In this document: positions 24,301-37,397 of the stretch, piece by piece | Numbering within the stretch: position 1 is the first letter of the stretch | Layout: every line of letters begins with the position of its first letter | Source of the DNA: Rachycentron canadum | Taxonomy: Eukaryota > Chordata > Actinopteri > Carangiformes > Rachycentridae | Length of the DNA stretch: 64,000 nt | Assembly: GCA_038496675.1 (NCBI GenBank) | Contig: CM076650.1 | Location: 11,010,230-11,074,229, forward strand | Direction: 5' to 3' | Position numbers and translations under genes: made by a program | The notes under the pieces: model-generated | What the model was told of the DNA's origin: nothing | What the model saw: the letters and a program-made list of their open reading frames with translations, nothing else | Database searches by the model: none

Positions 24301-27300
24301 AACGTACTAAATTTGAGATGAACCAAATAAAGTTATCTAAATTATCTAAAGTGTCTCTTTGTCTGAAACTGTTGGAGTCAGAAGCAATCAGTCATCTCAT
24401 GCTGATGAGTTTTGACCCTAATATCTGTGGTTTTAACCCTGTCTGACGTTCATAATCTCCATTATCTTCGAGTCTCTACTGGTCTGAGATAGACAGTAGG
24501 GGATCAGAAGAAGAAAAAGATGCTTTTCACAGTTGCTTCTTAACATATAAAATCAGTGACTGTATTGGTGTAAGAGCCGTGCGGAACGGCTTTGTGTATG
24601 CGTGTGTGCATGTTTATGTGTGTGGTGGGGGGGTCTAACTGTCTGACACCTGCAGCTCTTCATACTCAAAATGCAAATCCAAGCCCACACCCCCTCCATG
24701 ACCCCTCCCTCAACCTCCAAGATCCAAGGTTACTGAGCAACGACTTTTGCAAATCTAGATCAGATTTAAATAACAGTACAAAAAGAGTTTCAACAGCATG
24801 AAACATGGAATTAAACAATTTTCTGGAAATAATACAAAAAGCAAATTTTCTAACCCAACCAGCTACATGGCAAAGTCTCATCTGGCCATGCAAATAGTCC
24901 CAAATAATTTTAGGTAATAGTTATACATGAGTGAATCTGGTGGTGAGTTTTACAAAAAAATATTTATATAAATAATTATTCCTAATAATAACACAGAATT
25001 GTATGAGGAGAAAATTTGTAGCTGCAAAACTCCTCACTCCTCACCCTACATCATCAATATCAACAAAGTGGTTATAAACATATCAACTGTGAGTGCAGTC
25101 CAGAGAATTAAAGAAGTGAGTGAATTTCACATTGCCATATTTCATTTGAGGGATAACTGACAGTTTGCTTCAAAATGAGGTTTAAACCAAGGTATAAAAT
25201 TGGGTTATCAATCACAGCTCAGAATGAAGATGGCTTAGGAGAGAAAGATGTGAATTTAAAAAAAGTAGCTTTATAAGACTAAATCTGCGTGCTGTGAGTA
25301 TGACTTTTTCTAGTTAAAAAGCAGGTGCAAGCTTCTGTGTCAGCAAGCACCTGCCTTACTGAAGGCAACAAGACCACGAACATGCTGAATCCCTAACCAG
25401 CTCTGAGGTTGCGGCCCTGGAGCTTAGCCTGACCTCTGACCTGGCTGGTTGGAGCTACTTAAGAGTGTTTCCCTGTGGGGAACAAGTAAAGTGGTGCATT
25501 ATTTGCATTGTTTTTTGTGCAGGGTGGAGTAAAGGAGAAAAGCACCTGTTTCACTGGGCACCACAGTTGCTCATTGGGAAGGTTAGTGATGCTCTCGAAT
25601 GTAACCCAGCTCTCTAGTGCCACCCACTGAACAATCCAGACACCACAACACAGCAGCATGGAGACTGGAAGATCTGCCTGCTAGAACCACAGTACATGGT
25701 AGACTCAATTACCACAATTCAGTCTGTCTAGACTAAAATGGATTATGAGAAGAGAAGAAAGTTGTTGTCATCCTGTAAGAGACAGGATACCAACCATTTA
25801 CAATATATATAGTTTAATGTAATTATAATTATGAATCATCTATAAGAACAAAATAAAATAGCATCAGCTGTATAAAAATCATGGGTAATAATGTCTAAGA
25901 TTAGAGGAATACTCTCTAACCTAGCTTTGCTGCCTTGCTAGTATTTATATGTTATAATTAGGTAGCAATTAATAATAATAATACTAAGTTTTACCAGTTT
26001 GATATTATCTGATTGAGGAACATTTCAAACCTATTAGTTTGCCTATGAAGCCACACGGTCAAAGACCGCCACCAAGTGGTCATGGGGGTGGGGTGGTTTC
26101 AGTCCTGAGGAGAAGACAAACCTCAAAGACATCAGCTTCACCTATTTGATTATATTTTCACTTTCGTTGTAAGAAACCTTTAAACCATTTTGCTGATTTG
26201 GCTGTAGGCTAATGACTTTGAGGCTATTGTTACTGTCGGTTTTGTTTATATAGAAGTGCCTTTTTAATGGGCCTAACTGTTATTGAAAAAATCTTGACAG
26301 TCAAGTGAAAGGTGAAAGTTTTGTAATTATATGAATGGAGTCTTGGAATCGACCTGGGGGCTGTAGTACGTTATGTCCAACATCTCTTGAGTGGAACAAA
26401 ACCAAGCCAAGTTGGCCAGTTTACCAGTTTGGATCAAATTGCGCTTTCCTCTCTGATCTTGTGATATCTCAAGTCTTGGGTCAGTGAGAATCAGATTTCC
26501 GGTGCGATATTTCACAACAAAATTGACAAAAACTATATACACAAGTTTTCTAGAGGCACATTCCCTTTGAAAAAACAAAAAACAAATAGTTTTTCTTGTT
26601 CTTACTGTGTCTAATCTCCTGCTGACTGGCTGCAAGTTGCCAACAGGTGCCGAAAATGGATGTGCAGCAAAACTGTCCATGCTTAGATGAAAAGACTGCT
26701 GCTTTATAATACATTAAACAGCAAGTTCTGGGTAGTGATTCAACTAAATGTTTTCAACTTATTTTACTTATTTAAAAAGTTCCCCCAGCTCCTGACCTTT
26801 GACCCACAATCAGCAGGTTATTTTAATACCTAAAGTGACATCCCCGCTTGGTTTATTGAAAATCGTCTTTATGTTTGCCTTCAGTAAGAAGCCTAAAACA
26901 TGTTTGCGTGTGAAATAATCAAATGAAGGAAATCACTGTGCTCGAGTCCGTGTGTATTTTTCGGGGTCAAATCACACATATGCTGTGAAATGTTAAAAAC
27001 TGTCTAAAACACTGAAGAATTATTAAAATGTGAAAAACCTGACTTGATTCCCTTTTTAGATGCATCTACACGGTTCCTTAATTTCATTTGAAGGGTCCTA
27101 GAAACTCACTTGGCCCGACAAGTGTATGTTTGGATCGTGGATGAAAAGATTGTTCACCAGCAGGATTATTTCAAAATTACCATCATGAGGATTAGATAAG
27201 GGTAGACGTGAATCTTTGTTTTAATAGAATTCAAATTACACAGATTGTGTCCTTTAAACGTCCCCGGCTTGGACATGGCAGTGGGTATGAACATGGCGCA
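18317..27300. other. Non-coding interval between helt and slc25a4, right part
   Basis: No exon or RNA gene was recognised. CA-rich simple repeats lie at about 19180-19330 and 20346-20402, and a long pyrimidine-rich tract at about 22870-23120. Islands of higher GC and lower repetitiveness at about 19390-19510, 20040-20290 and 25330-25460 stand out from the AT-rich background and are candidate conserved regulatory elements for a neighbouring gene. That is inference from composition. Confidence 0.45.
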
Positions 27301-27305
27301 CGCCT

Positions 27306-27314
27306 TGACCTTCA
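27306..27314 (-). promoter_or_regulatory. slc25a4: ERR-type nuclear receptor half-site upstream of slc25a4
   Basis: Read on the minus strand the site is TGAAGGTCA, a match to the extended half-site TNAAGGTCA bound by estrogen-related receptors, about 200 nt before the slc25a4 start codon. ERR factors are known activators of mitochondrial energy genes, including the ADP/ATP carrier in mammals. Occupancy here is inferred. Confidence 0.45.
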
Positions 27315-27515
27315 ACCTCGGATATTTATTCAACCTCGTTCATCTGTTTGACAAAATGCAAATCCGTCACTCAAAATTCTCGCGATAAATGGCTCTGATA
27401 TATTAGGACAGATGGAGGAGCCCCGTCCACTTGAAGGGGCGTTGGGTTTCCTTGAGGACCTTGGTGAGGTTTGGAACAGTGAAGGGTCTCAGGTTTGCAC
27501 AAGAAACATCCAACC

Positions 27516-29324
27516 ATGTCGGACGCGGTGGTTAGTTTCATGAAGGACTTTTTGGCTGGTGGCATTGCCGCTGCCATCTCCAAAACAGCTGTCGCACCTA
27601 TTGAGAGAGTCAAGTTGTTGCTGCAGGTAAAGTAATTGAACCAAACCAAACCACAGCATGAGCGCATGCCCACTGTTTTGTGCGTAAAAGTGTGCGTAAT
27701 TTCTGGGTAGCAGGGAAACCAAACGCCAAATTGTAAAAGTGGAATCTATTGTAATGAAAGAAAAGTCTAATAGTGCACGGAGTAGGTTCATTTGATCTGG
27801 TGCGTAATGTCAAGGGGCACGTGAGAGGTCCTGCGTCAACGTGGAGATGGTTTTACGCAGGGTCTTCGCAATGCTGCTGCCATGATGGTGATGATGGCAA
27901 GAGCCCCTTAATGTGTGTTTGATAAAAAAGCCATACAATTTTTTTTTTATGTTGCCTGTACGTTTTTTAATTAATTATTACTCCATTACAACAGATGACC
28001 GCAGTAATATTTAGTGAAAGTGAATTGCTAAATTTAACTTGGAGTGTGTAATCTAATACACAGCCGATTCTCAAGTGACAGGAGAGGGCCTGAGGGCTGC
28101 TGCTACAACTACAGTACAGAATGCATGAACGGAGAATATGAATCACAGACTAGAGTTTATGTAAATACAAAATGTTATCAAAATGTAAACTACCGAAGAA
28201 AAAATCCTGTTGATAGAAAATGAGGCAAAACGAAGTTGTTTGCACAAAGATTTCCTCGGGAATCCATCACACTATTGGGTGCGCGTCTTTTTTTTTTTTT
28301 TTTTTTTTTTTAATAAACATTAACTGTCTTTGCTCGTAGGTCCAACATGCCAGCAAACAAATCACTGCAGAGACACAGTACAAGGGGATCATGGACTGTG
28401 TGTATAGGATCCCGAAGGAACAGGGCTTTCTTTCCTTCTGGAGAGGCAACCTGGCCAATGTGATCCGTTACTTCCCCACCCAAGCCCTCAACTTCGCCTT
28501 CAAAGACAAGTACAAGAAGATCTTCCTCGGTGGAGTGGATCAAAAAACACAGTTCTGGCGTTACTTCGCTGGCAACTTGGCATCTGGTGGTGCCGCCGGT
28601 GCGACTTCGCTCTGCTTCGTCTATCCACTTGACTTCGCCAGAACAAGACTCGCTGCCGATATCGGTAAGGGCGCAGCTGAGAGAGAGTTCACCGGTCTTG
28701 GAAACTGCATCGCCAAAATCTTCAAGACCGATGGTCTCAAGGGTCTTTACCTCGGGTTCAACGTGTCAGTTCAGGGGATTATCATCTACAGGGCGGCTTA
28801 CTTCGGATGCTTCGACACAGCCAAAGGTGCGCGCATCTGTTCGACCTGAACTTAAACGTGTGGTTGACATTGCATGTGTGTATTTCTTATGTGGAACAAA
28901 TGACCTGTCCCTCATACAGGCATGCTGCCAGATCCCAAGAACACGCACATCGTCGTGAGCTGGATGATAGCCCAGACCGTCACCGCTGCCGCTGGTCTTG
29001 TCTCGTACCCCTTCGACACCGTCAGGCGTCGGATGATGATGCAGTCTGGGCGCAAAGGAGGTGAGCATCAGTGATGGACTCGATTGGTTTGGTCAAACCG
29101 GCGCATATTACGCACGTGTCCATGGGAATCACGCATCACAACATATGTCTCAATTTTCCACAGCGGATATCATGTACAAGGGCACACTCGACTGCTGGAG
29201 GAAGATCCTTAAGGACGAGGGATCAAGAGCCTTCTTCAAGGGTGCCTGGTCCAACGTGATCAGAGGCATGGGTGGTGCCTTTGTGTTGGTGTTGTACGAC
29301 GAGATCAAGAAGTACACATACTAA
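27516..29324 (+). CDS. slc25a4: ADP/ATP translocase 1 (mitochondrial carrier SLC25A4)
   Basis: Four coding exons: 27516-27626, 28340-28826, 28920-29060 and 29164-29324 (900 nt, 299 aa). It exchanges cytosolic ADP for matrix ATP across the mitochondrial inner membrane. The protein has three carrier repeats, each with the Px[D/E]xx[R/K] signature: PIERVK at 28-33, PLDFARTR in repeat 2, and PFDTVRRR at 230-237. The nucleotide-carrier hallmark RRRMMM is at 235-240. Length and sequence match vertebrate ANT1 nearly end to end, and the four-exon structure is the usual one. Among paralogues (slc25a5, slc25a6), slc25a4 is favoured by the N-terminus MSDAVVSFMKDF and by position between helt and cfap97 as in human 4q35. 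The start is the first in-frame ATG at the expected N-terminus. Nothing appears broken. Confidence 0.96.
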
Positions 29325-29678
29325 ACTTTCTAATCTCACAGTCCCAAAGGAAACCCTTCGCTTTGTTTAAGTCTTAATTCTTGTGATAACAGCTTGTGGT
29401 GAATTACAAATGTGGGCATCTGCTCTTCAGCAACAGCCCTGGGAAGGAAGGTAAACTTGACCTGGGTTAACAGCCTCCTCAGAAATCTGTATATATCCCA
29501 TCTACGACGTGCCAAAAGGCACAAACCTTCAGTGGCAAAGTCAAACCGGCGGTTCAGTGGATATGTTGTGATGATGCAAGTGCTCCTCGTGTTAGTCAGT
29601 CTGTAAAAACAGTTGCTGAGGCCCATGTGTTGTTATGTTGTGACCACTCTGACCCACCTCATACATTATTTTATTAAG

Positions 29679-29684
29679 AATAAA
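29679..29684 (+). terminator. slc25a4: slc25a4 polyadenylation signal
   Basis: AATAAA about 355 nt after the stop codon. Confidence 0.75.
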
Positions 29685-29699
29685 GATTTATTAGTCTAA

Positions 29700-30410
29700 T
29701 AGTCCAGTCTGTTTGATGTATGCACTGTTGTCACAGCAACCTCCCTTTCACGCTGAAACAGGTCTTTCACATTTTGACTTGTCATAGTAGGAAAAGCACA
29801 GTTGTTACTAATAAGATTAGAAGAGACTGTTATTTAAGTGTCCCAGCCATAACAGAGTGACAGTGAGCCAGCATGTATGTATAGGTGCATGTAGCTAAAC
29901 AGAACTCAGTCCTCATAACACCTACGCTTTCATTACTGTGACATGTCAAAGTGTGTCCATTGAAACTATTTAGAAAATTAAACAATTAAGTTAAAACAAA
30001 ATATGTGATTCTATCAAACTATCCAGAATGGCAACATCTGTATATATATGTTATTTGACCAACTCTGACACCTGCACTGTCAATAAAGGAAATCAAGCAC
30101 GAAGAGGCAGAAGAGCTTGAACCACAGCACTTCTGCTCACGTAAACAACCTTTTCAAATATATTCAAAGTCGTGAGTACCACAGAAATACACTGAGTAGT
30201 TTAGTGTACAGCTTCTTAACCAACAATGATTCAAGAATCATCTTTTTGTGTGTGGCATGTGTCCAATTGGTTCAAAATGGTTATGAGGGATTTTTATTAG
30301 AAAATATTATAGACACTGATTTAATGTCCATCATTCCAATATTTAAATTTGTAAATAGATCACACATGCCAAAATAAATGAATAAATCCACTTTCAAGTA
30401 ACATTTTCAT

Positions 30411-30441
<31 letters not shown>

Positions 30442-30520
30442 AGAATTATTCTCTAGTGCATCTTAAATTGTACAAATGCAATGAGGGCTGCAAACAAAAA
30501 ACTGCAGATTTAAAATAAAA
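29700..30520. other. Intergenic DNA between convergent slc25a4 and cfap97
   Basis: Short AT-rich spacer between the 3' ends of two convergent genes, with a (TAAA)n microsatellite at 30414-30442. No exon seen. Confidence 0.6.
30414..30442 (+). repeat. (AAAT)n microsatellite
   Basis: About seven tandem AAAT units. Confidence 0.9.
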
Positions 30521-30525
30521 ATAGA

Positions 30526-30531
30526 TTTATT
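30526..30531 (-). terminator. cfap97: Possible cfap97 polyadenylation signal
   Basis: Minus-strand AATAAA about 410 nt beyond the cfap97 stop codon. It is one reasonable candidate; nearer variants cannot be excluded. Confidence 0.35.
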
Positions 30532-30938
30532 TGAAATGTCATTTAATGAAATAATAAGCGATGAATTATTAATTATACAATTTTAACATGACTGTTGGAG
30601 AAAGGCAATATTTTCTTCAAATATAAAGCAAGCTAACTGTAAAGACTTACTACAGTATCCAGAAGCCACAGTTGAACTATTTGAATGCATTACAATAACT
30701 TTGAGCCCAGAGCATGACTCGCTATATTTCATCACTGAGGAGCAGAAAAAAGCCCATCTTCTTTATAATCATGACAACATAGTCACTGAATGGATGATAA
30801 ACTTAATTAAAGGCAGGCTTAAAAAAAAAAAAAAAAAAAAGATCCTGTGAACTTCGTACCTTTGACAGTTGACGTTTTTGTTAAAGGAACCAGCGATGTG
30901 CTTCTTAGTGGATTAGGTGTCTGAAAACAGCAGTGCTT

Positions 30939-33900
30939 TTAGCACCAGGCTGGTCGGGCTGCACTCAGTTTTTTTGACCTGGGTACAGATGTGCTGCTGG
31001 AGTCCATGGTGGTGGAAACTGGTCTAGAGCTGTGCTGAGTGGAACTGGATGACCTGGGACCTGATGGCATGGGCGACAGAAGATATACTCTGACTGCAGG
31101 CTTACCATCACATATTTAAGTACATCAAACTGTTATTTACATTTAAGCCACAACAAACAGATACAGTGCAGGTAAACACACACAAAGGCAAAACTGTGTT
31201 TTATTGTCTCCCAACGGCAGACAATTTAAACTTTGACTCTTGAACCTAGCAAAGAAATTAATTTTACACAAAATGGAATAAAATTATCTAAGAAGATTAC
31301 CAAAATACTCAGTACAGTAATAAGCAGTACAGTTATTTAAACCAACATTAAGAAGTTTTAATGTGATAAGAGCAGAAACATCAGTGAAGTGTCAGTTATT
31401 GATGGTTATGTTGTTATTGATCTATGAATTAGTGGGTGTTTCTTACCAGTATCAGTCATCAGCAGCTGCTTTAGCCCTCTCCATCTGTTAATTAAACCTC
31501 TGTAGCCACCTGAAGGTAGCAGGTCAGCTGTGTGATAAATATGCTTCCAATCTGAGCAGTGCTACAGAGCACAGTGCCACATACTGGTCCTCTTTGTTTA
31601 CCTCGATTAAACCATCACCTTTAAACACCACCAGCCTGCTACAAAATGACTATACACACCTCTGTAGGTGTTCTTATCACAACTGAATCACAATTTTAAG
31701 TGAGGGTTGGGTGCACAGGTACCTAATGCTGTGCAGTTACCTCACAAGTGGGCTTGTTTTCAAGTGCTAATCCACATTTTATGGCCCCATATTTTCATTG
31801 TACAAATGAAATGTGTAAATGTTTGGACATATGGACAAGAAGGCATATGATTTTTATTTAATCTATCTGACATAATGTGTGGCAGAAGACCATGTATGTT
31901 AAGGTATTGAATTTCCATGTTGTCATATAAATTATTTGAAAACATGTAGGTTTTGTTTGTAACAAAATCACCTACCCGAATTCGGCCTGCTAGTAGGCCT
32001 CTTTGTATTTGAAGTGATCTCACTCATGGGGTATGCAGGAGCTCCCAGGTATCCGACTTGTCGTTGGTAGTCTGCGAGTTGCTCTGAGCGTCTCAGGCCG
32101 GGTGTAGGCTTGACAGACTCCAGTCTCTTCAGGAAAGCCTGCAAAAATCACAACTTTTCTCACATTTTGAGAACCTACTCCAAGTCATATTTTTCAGTCT
32201 AAAAAGAGGTAGGCGTACAGAAGGTCAGTTCAAAAGTATTGTTGGTAAAGTTATCAATCATGCTTTTAATTTTGAGTATAGAGTGCTTCAAAACGCAGTA
32301 CTCTGTAAAAAAATTGTATGAGGGACAGGTCATCAGCCCCAAACTCATTCTGCAGAATGATGACAAAACCACGAACATGAGAACAGGAACGTCCTGCAAC
32401 AGTGCTCTGACCCACACAGAGCCATGATCTGAACACCATGGAGTCAGTCTGGGTTTACATGAAGAGAGACTGTGACAGCCTAAATCCACAGAAGAACTGT
32501 TGTAAAGATGTTTGGAACAACCTACAGCAAAGTACCTTGAAAAGTGGGCACAAGTGTACAAAGGAGAACTGGCAAAAGGTTTTTACACCAAAAATGTACC
32601 GGAATTAGTTTTTCCTATTTACTTCACTTCATTAACTGATAAATAAAATTATTCACAGCAATATTTTTGAAGTTTTTAGTTAGTGCCTGAAACATTACAT
32701 TACTACAGTACAGATACAGTGTATCTGTGTGCTCCTAACTCAAGTCTTCAGTGCCTCTGACATTGTGTATCCCTAATTTAGTCATAAAGCCTGAACATGC
32801 AGAGCCTCACAAGCAGAGCTACTGTAGCATGTGATCTATTGAGTAATTCACTGTTTTCTATACCAGTTACCAAGCCCCACAATATACAACACACATAATA
32901 GCATTTAAAAATGTTTCTATGATTAATAAAATAAAATAAACACTGGATTCAGAAATGAAGCACAAAGTAGTCTCTATTCCCCAAATCCTAATTAAAGGCT
33001 CAAAACAGAAACATATCTGGGGCTTCACAGCATACAGGACCAAATAGCATGAAGAAAAATAGTGTAGGCAAGTGGCTGAATGTCACACATGCAGTCACAC
33101 TCCCACATGCATGCTGTGGTTCAAATCCAATAGTAAGCAAAAACTCCACACGAAGCAATGCAACTAGCAAAAATCTCAGACTCTTCTACTTAAGTTCATA
33201 AATTCTCCAGAGGTCATAAAAAGGCACAACTGATTTCTACTGTAATTGCCAAGAGACTGGTCACCTACTGCTTTTCCAATGTGGGAATAATTTAAAATGT
33301 CTTCCCTCTATATTAATATCATTACTTGGGTGGAAAATTAACTATATATAGTGCAACTGATCAATCTTGAAATACATGGTATAACTAGTTCTACTTATGC
33401 AGGACAAATGGGGTGTCTTAAATGTGTGATGAGCAGGGTGGGTAGACTGATCACACGGCAGATTCAATTACTTAGTCTACTCTAAGAATAGAGAAGGGGA
33501 AAAGCACCCCTGACAACGTGGAGAGATGGAATCAAGAGGGAGAACTGTCTGTGCTGAAAGTGAGTGGAACATATTCCCTGACAACAATAATAATAATAAT
33601 AATAAAAATAATAATGAAAGCTGTCTAATAAGTAATGATAAGAGACATAAGTAAAATAAAGGAATGTAAGCTTTCTGTTCTCACAAAATAACAGTTACAC
33701 CCTGCTGCTATTACTGTTGTCTGAAAATGGTAAACCCAATTATAATCAGAATCTTTTGTAAACACTGCTGTATTTTATTATCATGTGGCCAAACATAGTT
33801 AACGTATGAAGTGAGAGGCTGAGGCTGCAGAGGCTGAACTATCATTGAATTAAATGTCACTCTGTGGTGCTGCTTAGCTTGCCACCTGCTGCCATCTGTC

Positions 33901-34016
33901 CCAGTCCATCCGTGTCTGCTTTCAGGGGTGACACTCTCAGACTGACAACCCAAACCAACCTACTAGTGGCTCTCTAACTAGTATTCTTAAATATATATAT
34001 ATATATTTAAGAATAC

Positions 34017-34060
<44 letters not shown>

Positions 34061-34454
34061 NNNNNNNNNNNNNNNNNNNNNNNNNNNNNNNNNNNNNNNN
34101 NNNNNNNNNNNNNNNNNNNNNNNNNNNNNNNNNNNNNNNNNNNNNNNNNNNNNNNNNNNNNNNNNNNNNNNNNNNNNNNNNNNNNNNNNNNNNNNNNNNN
34201 NNNNNNNNNNNNNNNNNNNNNNNNNNNNNNNNNNNNNNNNNNNNNNNNNNNNNNNNNNNNNNNNNNNNNNNNNNNNNNNNNNNNNNNNNNNNNNNNNNNN
34301 NNNNNNNNNNNNNNNNNNNNNNNNNNNNNNNNNNNNNNNNNNNNNNNNNNNNNNNNNNNNNNNNNNNNNNNNNNNNNNNNNNNNNNNNNNNNNNNNNNNN
34401 NNNNNNNNNNNNNNNNNNNNNNNNNNNNNNNNNNNNNNNNNNNNNNNNNNNNNN

Positions 34455-34501
<47 letters not shown>

Positions 34502-36811
34502 AACACACACATTGTCACAACATGATGTTGTAATGTGCACACAGACTGACTAAAACTTTCTTTTAAAAGATTCTGTAAAAATTAAATGCTACGCTAATAA
34601 AACAGCAGACAGAAAAATTAACAGACTACAATATATTCTTAATGATGAAAGTAAACCAGGGACAAGAGTATTTATAAAGGTCTCCCTTTGCAGGAGACCG
34701 TTAGGAATGAAATTGAATTTTGTTCTTTTGTTGCTAGTGAGGATCAGCCTAAATTTTCATAGCAAAGCTTAAAAATGGTCTTGGACTACATATGTGATTT
34801 ACTTCTTGGGCACAAAAGTTACCTTAACACTCAAAAGCACACATTTTGCCCCACACTGTCCTCAGATTTGATGCTAGATAGTGAAAGCTATCCAATCCAT
34901 GCGTTCCCTATCACCTTCCCTAGATCATATTCTCCCCAACTGCCAGGAACTGCCAACTGATGATTATCCCAGGAAAATTAATTCTGTTGGACACAAATAA
35001 ATAGGAAAACGTGCAAATAATGCTAAAAAGGTTTGAAAAGAAAAGACAAACCAAGCAATGATTTCCCAACGAGATGCTGCCACGAATGGTAATACTGCTT
35101 TAGAAATAGATAGATTAATAGCTAAAAATAAGTAAATGATCAAGTATCGAACCAAGGAGCAAAACTCACCAGGTTCTCCCTCTCGATGCGTTGCTGTTCC
35201 CGCTGCCTGTTGAGTGCACTGTGAGAGAGGCGAATGAGAGGCGAGTTACTGGCCATGTTGGTTTTCTTCCCTGCTGCACTTTCTGGTCTGGACCCTGGAG
35301 AAAGGCGTGACAGCTCCCGAAGAAGTCGCTGGTTCTCTCGATCTATACGCCGGACCTCATCATTGGTGAATGAGTAGTTCTTCCTGTTTCTCCCTCCAGG
35401 ACAGTGGAAGACCAGTTTACCTTCAAATTGACTCTCCGAACTGAGAGAGCCTGTTTGATGAAAAGAAGGTACTCAGATACATTACTATTAGCTATTCAAA
35501 AATACAGGTGAGGTCTCAGAAGAGAAAAGGCTTGGTTTTAAGGCTTTGTTTTATTTAAGTGAACTTGAAGAGGAAATCTGGTGAATATTATTTCTCAATA
35601 TGTCATGTTTTTGGCAATATTGTAGTGTAAACGGGATTTTGTATATTTCAAAACATATACAATAAATAATGTAAACAACCAGTTACAGTATGGAGCACTG
35701 GATTCCAATTTAGGAGTCGCAACCCCTTAAATAGGTCTCTTTTTTTTTTTTCCTCAAATTTTTTATTTCACATACTCAATACTTCCCCAATTCAAAAAGG
35801 CTGGGGACCACTGGTATAGAGAAATAAACAGAGAAATAATATTCCATTCTTGTCTTTAATTATCAGACAAAGAATGTCATAGCTTCACTCACACTCATCC
35901 ACGTCCTCATCTGAGTCCTCTTCTGGGTGTATATTGATGAGGCCACTGGGGGGCACACTCTCATGCTGCTGCTCCTGCTGCTGCTCTTTAAGGCTTCCCT
36001 CCTCAGCCTCTGTATGGTTCAGGTCCAACGACTGCAGAGGGCTGATGTCAGGGGAGGAGAGGGGGCTCACGTCTGTCACTGTATCATCCGACTCCTCTGC
36101 ACGACTGGCAGGCAAATCCTGACATCCTGATGAGCTCACTCTAGCCCTCCTCTCTCCAGGGGTAAAAGAAGACTTCTTGGGTTTGGGAAAGGCAGGGGAT
36201 CCAAAACTGCTTCTCCCACTACTACTGCTAGAAGTGCTTTCTGAGTCTGTGTCTACACTGACTTTGGTTGAGGTGGGGAGTGGACTTCGTGTGCGCCAAT
36301 TTCTAATCTGTTTGTTTCTCCTTTTTGATTTTAAGTGTTTGGCACTGGACGGTAATGCTTCTTCTTCGGTCTCATTAGGGCTCTGGCTGTACACATCCTT
36401 ATCATGTATCTCTCCACCTTTAGCCAACAAAGCCATAAATGTTCCACTGGACTTTTTAGAGTATAAATTATGATCATCCTCACTGCTATCACTGCTATTA
36501 TTGGTGACTTTATGTGACATAGAGGCAACAGATGATACATTGGATGCCCTTCTGCTCTCTTCTTCCTTTGATTGGTGACTATTCTCTTTCCTTCCCACCC
36601 TGCTTCTGTGGGTCTTCACTTGCTTCAGATGTTTTTTTGCTCCATCAGTCAAACACTCTTTTGTTTTTTCAGTCTGTTTTGCATGAATCCTCTCATGTGC
36701 TGGTGAGCTCTCCAAGTTTTTCCCTCTATCTCTGCTGATAGTGTCATCATCACAGTCACTATCAAAAAACGAATGATCCACTTCACCTTCTAGTTCACTG
36801 GGGTTGAACAT
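30939..36811 (-). CDS. cfap97: Cilia- and flagella-associated protein 97
   Basis: Four coding exons on the minus strand: 36811-35893, 35450-35170, 32138-31976 and 31093-30939 (1518 nt, 505 aa; human about 530). The N-terminus has the conserved FNPSELEGEVDHSFFDSDCD-like motif, then a long Ser/Glu/Lys-rich, probably disordered region. The KIAA1430/CFAP97 domain spans exon 2 (for example SFTNDEVRRIDRENQRLL) and exon 3 (AFLKRLESVKPTPG, then RRSEQLADYQRQ). A Ser/Thr-rich tail ends in ARPAWC. The first exon could be read 5 nt past its donor to a TGA, but GTGAGT at 35892 gives an in-frame junction to the domain exon. The last acceptor was chosen because the alternative loses the Ser-rich tail. Family knowledge: linked to motile cilia and sperm flagella; molecular role unclear. 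A decayed transposon sits in the 3 kb intron. Confidence 0.9.
32225..32710 (+). mobile_element. Decayed Tc1-like DNA transposon fragment in a cfap97 intron
   Basis: Read on +, the stretch resembles the 3' part of a fish Tc1-like element: a broken catalytic-region remnant (CTCATTCTGCAGAATGATGA, about 32344), then codons matching a 'DLN..ESVW.YMKR' block at about 32428-32465, then 'KYLEKW' after a frameshift, followed by the AT-rich 3' flank of such elements. Frameshifts and stops break it, and the 5' half and terminal repeats were not found. It lies between the exons at 35450-35170 and 32138-31976, opposite to gene sense. Inactive relic; subfamily not determined. Confidence 0.6.
33583..33616 (+). 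repeat. (AAT)n microsatellite
   Basis: AAT/ATA repeats with one interruption, inside a cfap97 intron. Confidence 0.9.
33981..34016. repeat. Perfect 36-bp AT-rich palindrome
   Basis: Arms GTATTCTTAA and TTAAGAATAC enclose an (AT)n core, making the whole segment self-complementary. It lies just before an (AT)n run and the 394-N gap, in a cfap97 intron. Confidence 0.9.
34061..34454. other. Assembly gap (394 N)
   Basis: N run flanked on both sides by (AT)n, within a cfap97 intron. Probably an unresolved AT repeat. Confidence 0.99.
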
Positions 36812-37397
36812 GGCAGCCTGCCCCCAAACACTGAACCTGTAGGATAGTGAAATGTTAAGATAATTTAATTGTTTAAATTGTTTTTTATGCTTCACTACGT
36901 TTACTGCAAATGACATATACTTATACTATACATTTGCAAGCTATACATACATAAATGGAAACCAATAGCTGTTGGAAACATATATCTTAAAATATATAAC
37001 TCTTTTAGATGCATTTGAGAGTAGTTTGCAAAAATGCTTGATCGTATACTGTACGCGATTTATAGTCGATGAGCTAAAACCTGTAAACACACTGGCACGA
37101 TTCTTCAAGATATGTCACCTAAAAATATAGTCTATCAATATTTAACGCATAGGCCTTTGGCATCACAAGCAAATTTAGCATGGGATGTTGGACAGACCAG
37201 CCACGGTAATGACGATTTACGGTTTATAAAGACACTTTTCTCCACCCAGTACATAACAGTTATTCATGTAGACAGAGTATCGTTTAAACCTACAACGTAT
37301 ACTGAATACTTTGTTGTCAGTCGCTAGCTAGCCAAACCAATTGCTCCAACTATACGTTGAAGTTAGCTAGCTTTAGCTGCATGACAACCGCATCTTA

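Noticed and set aside
27412..27543. Upstream ATG overlapping the slc25a4 start
   Set aside because: It would act as a uORF only if transcription began before 27412, which the likely start region does not support; too uncertain to list.
33937..34542. ORFs of about 170-200 codons across 34061-34454
   Set aside because: Created by the N gap and flanking AT repeats (Tyr-Ile runs).
35927..36738. Several plus-strand ORFs, one Leu-rich
   Set aside because: Antisense shadows of the large cfap97 exon.
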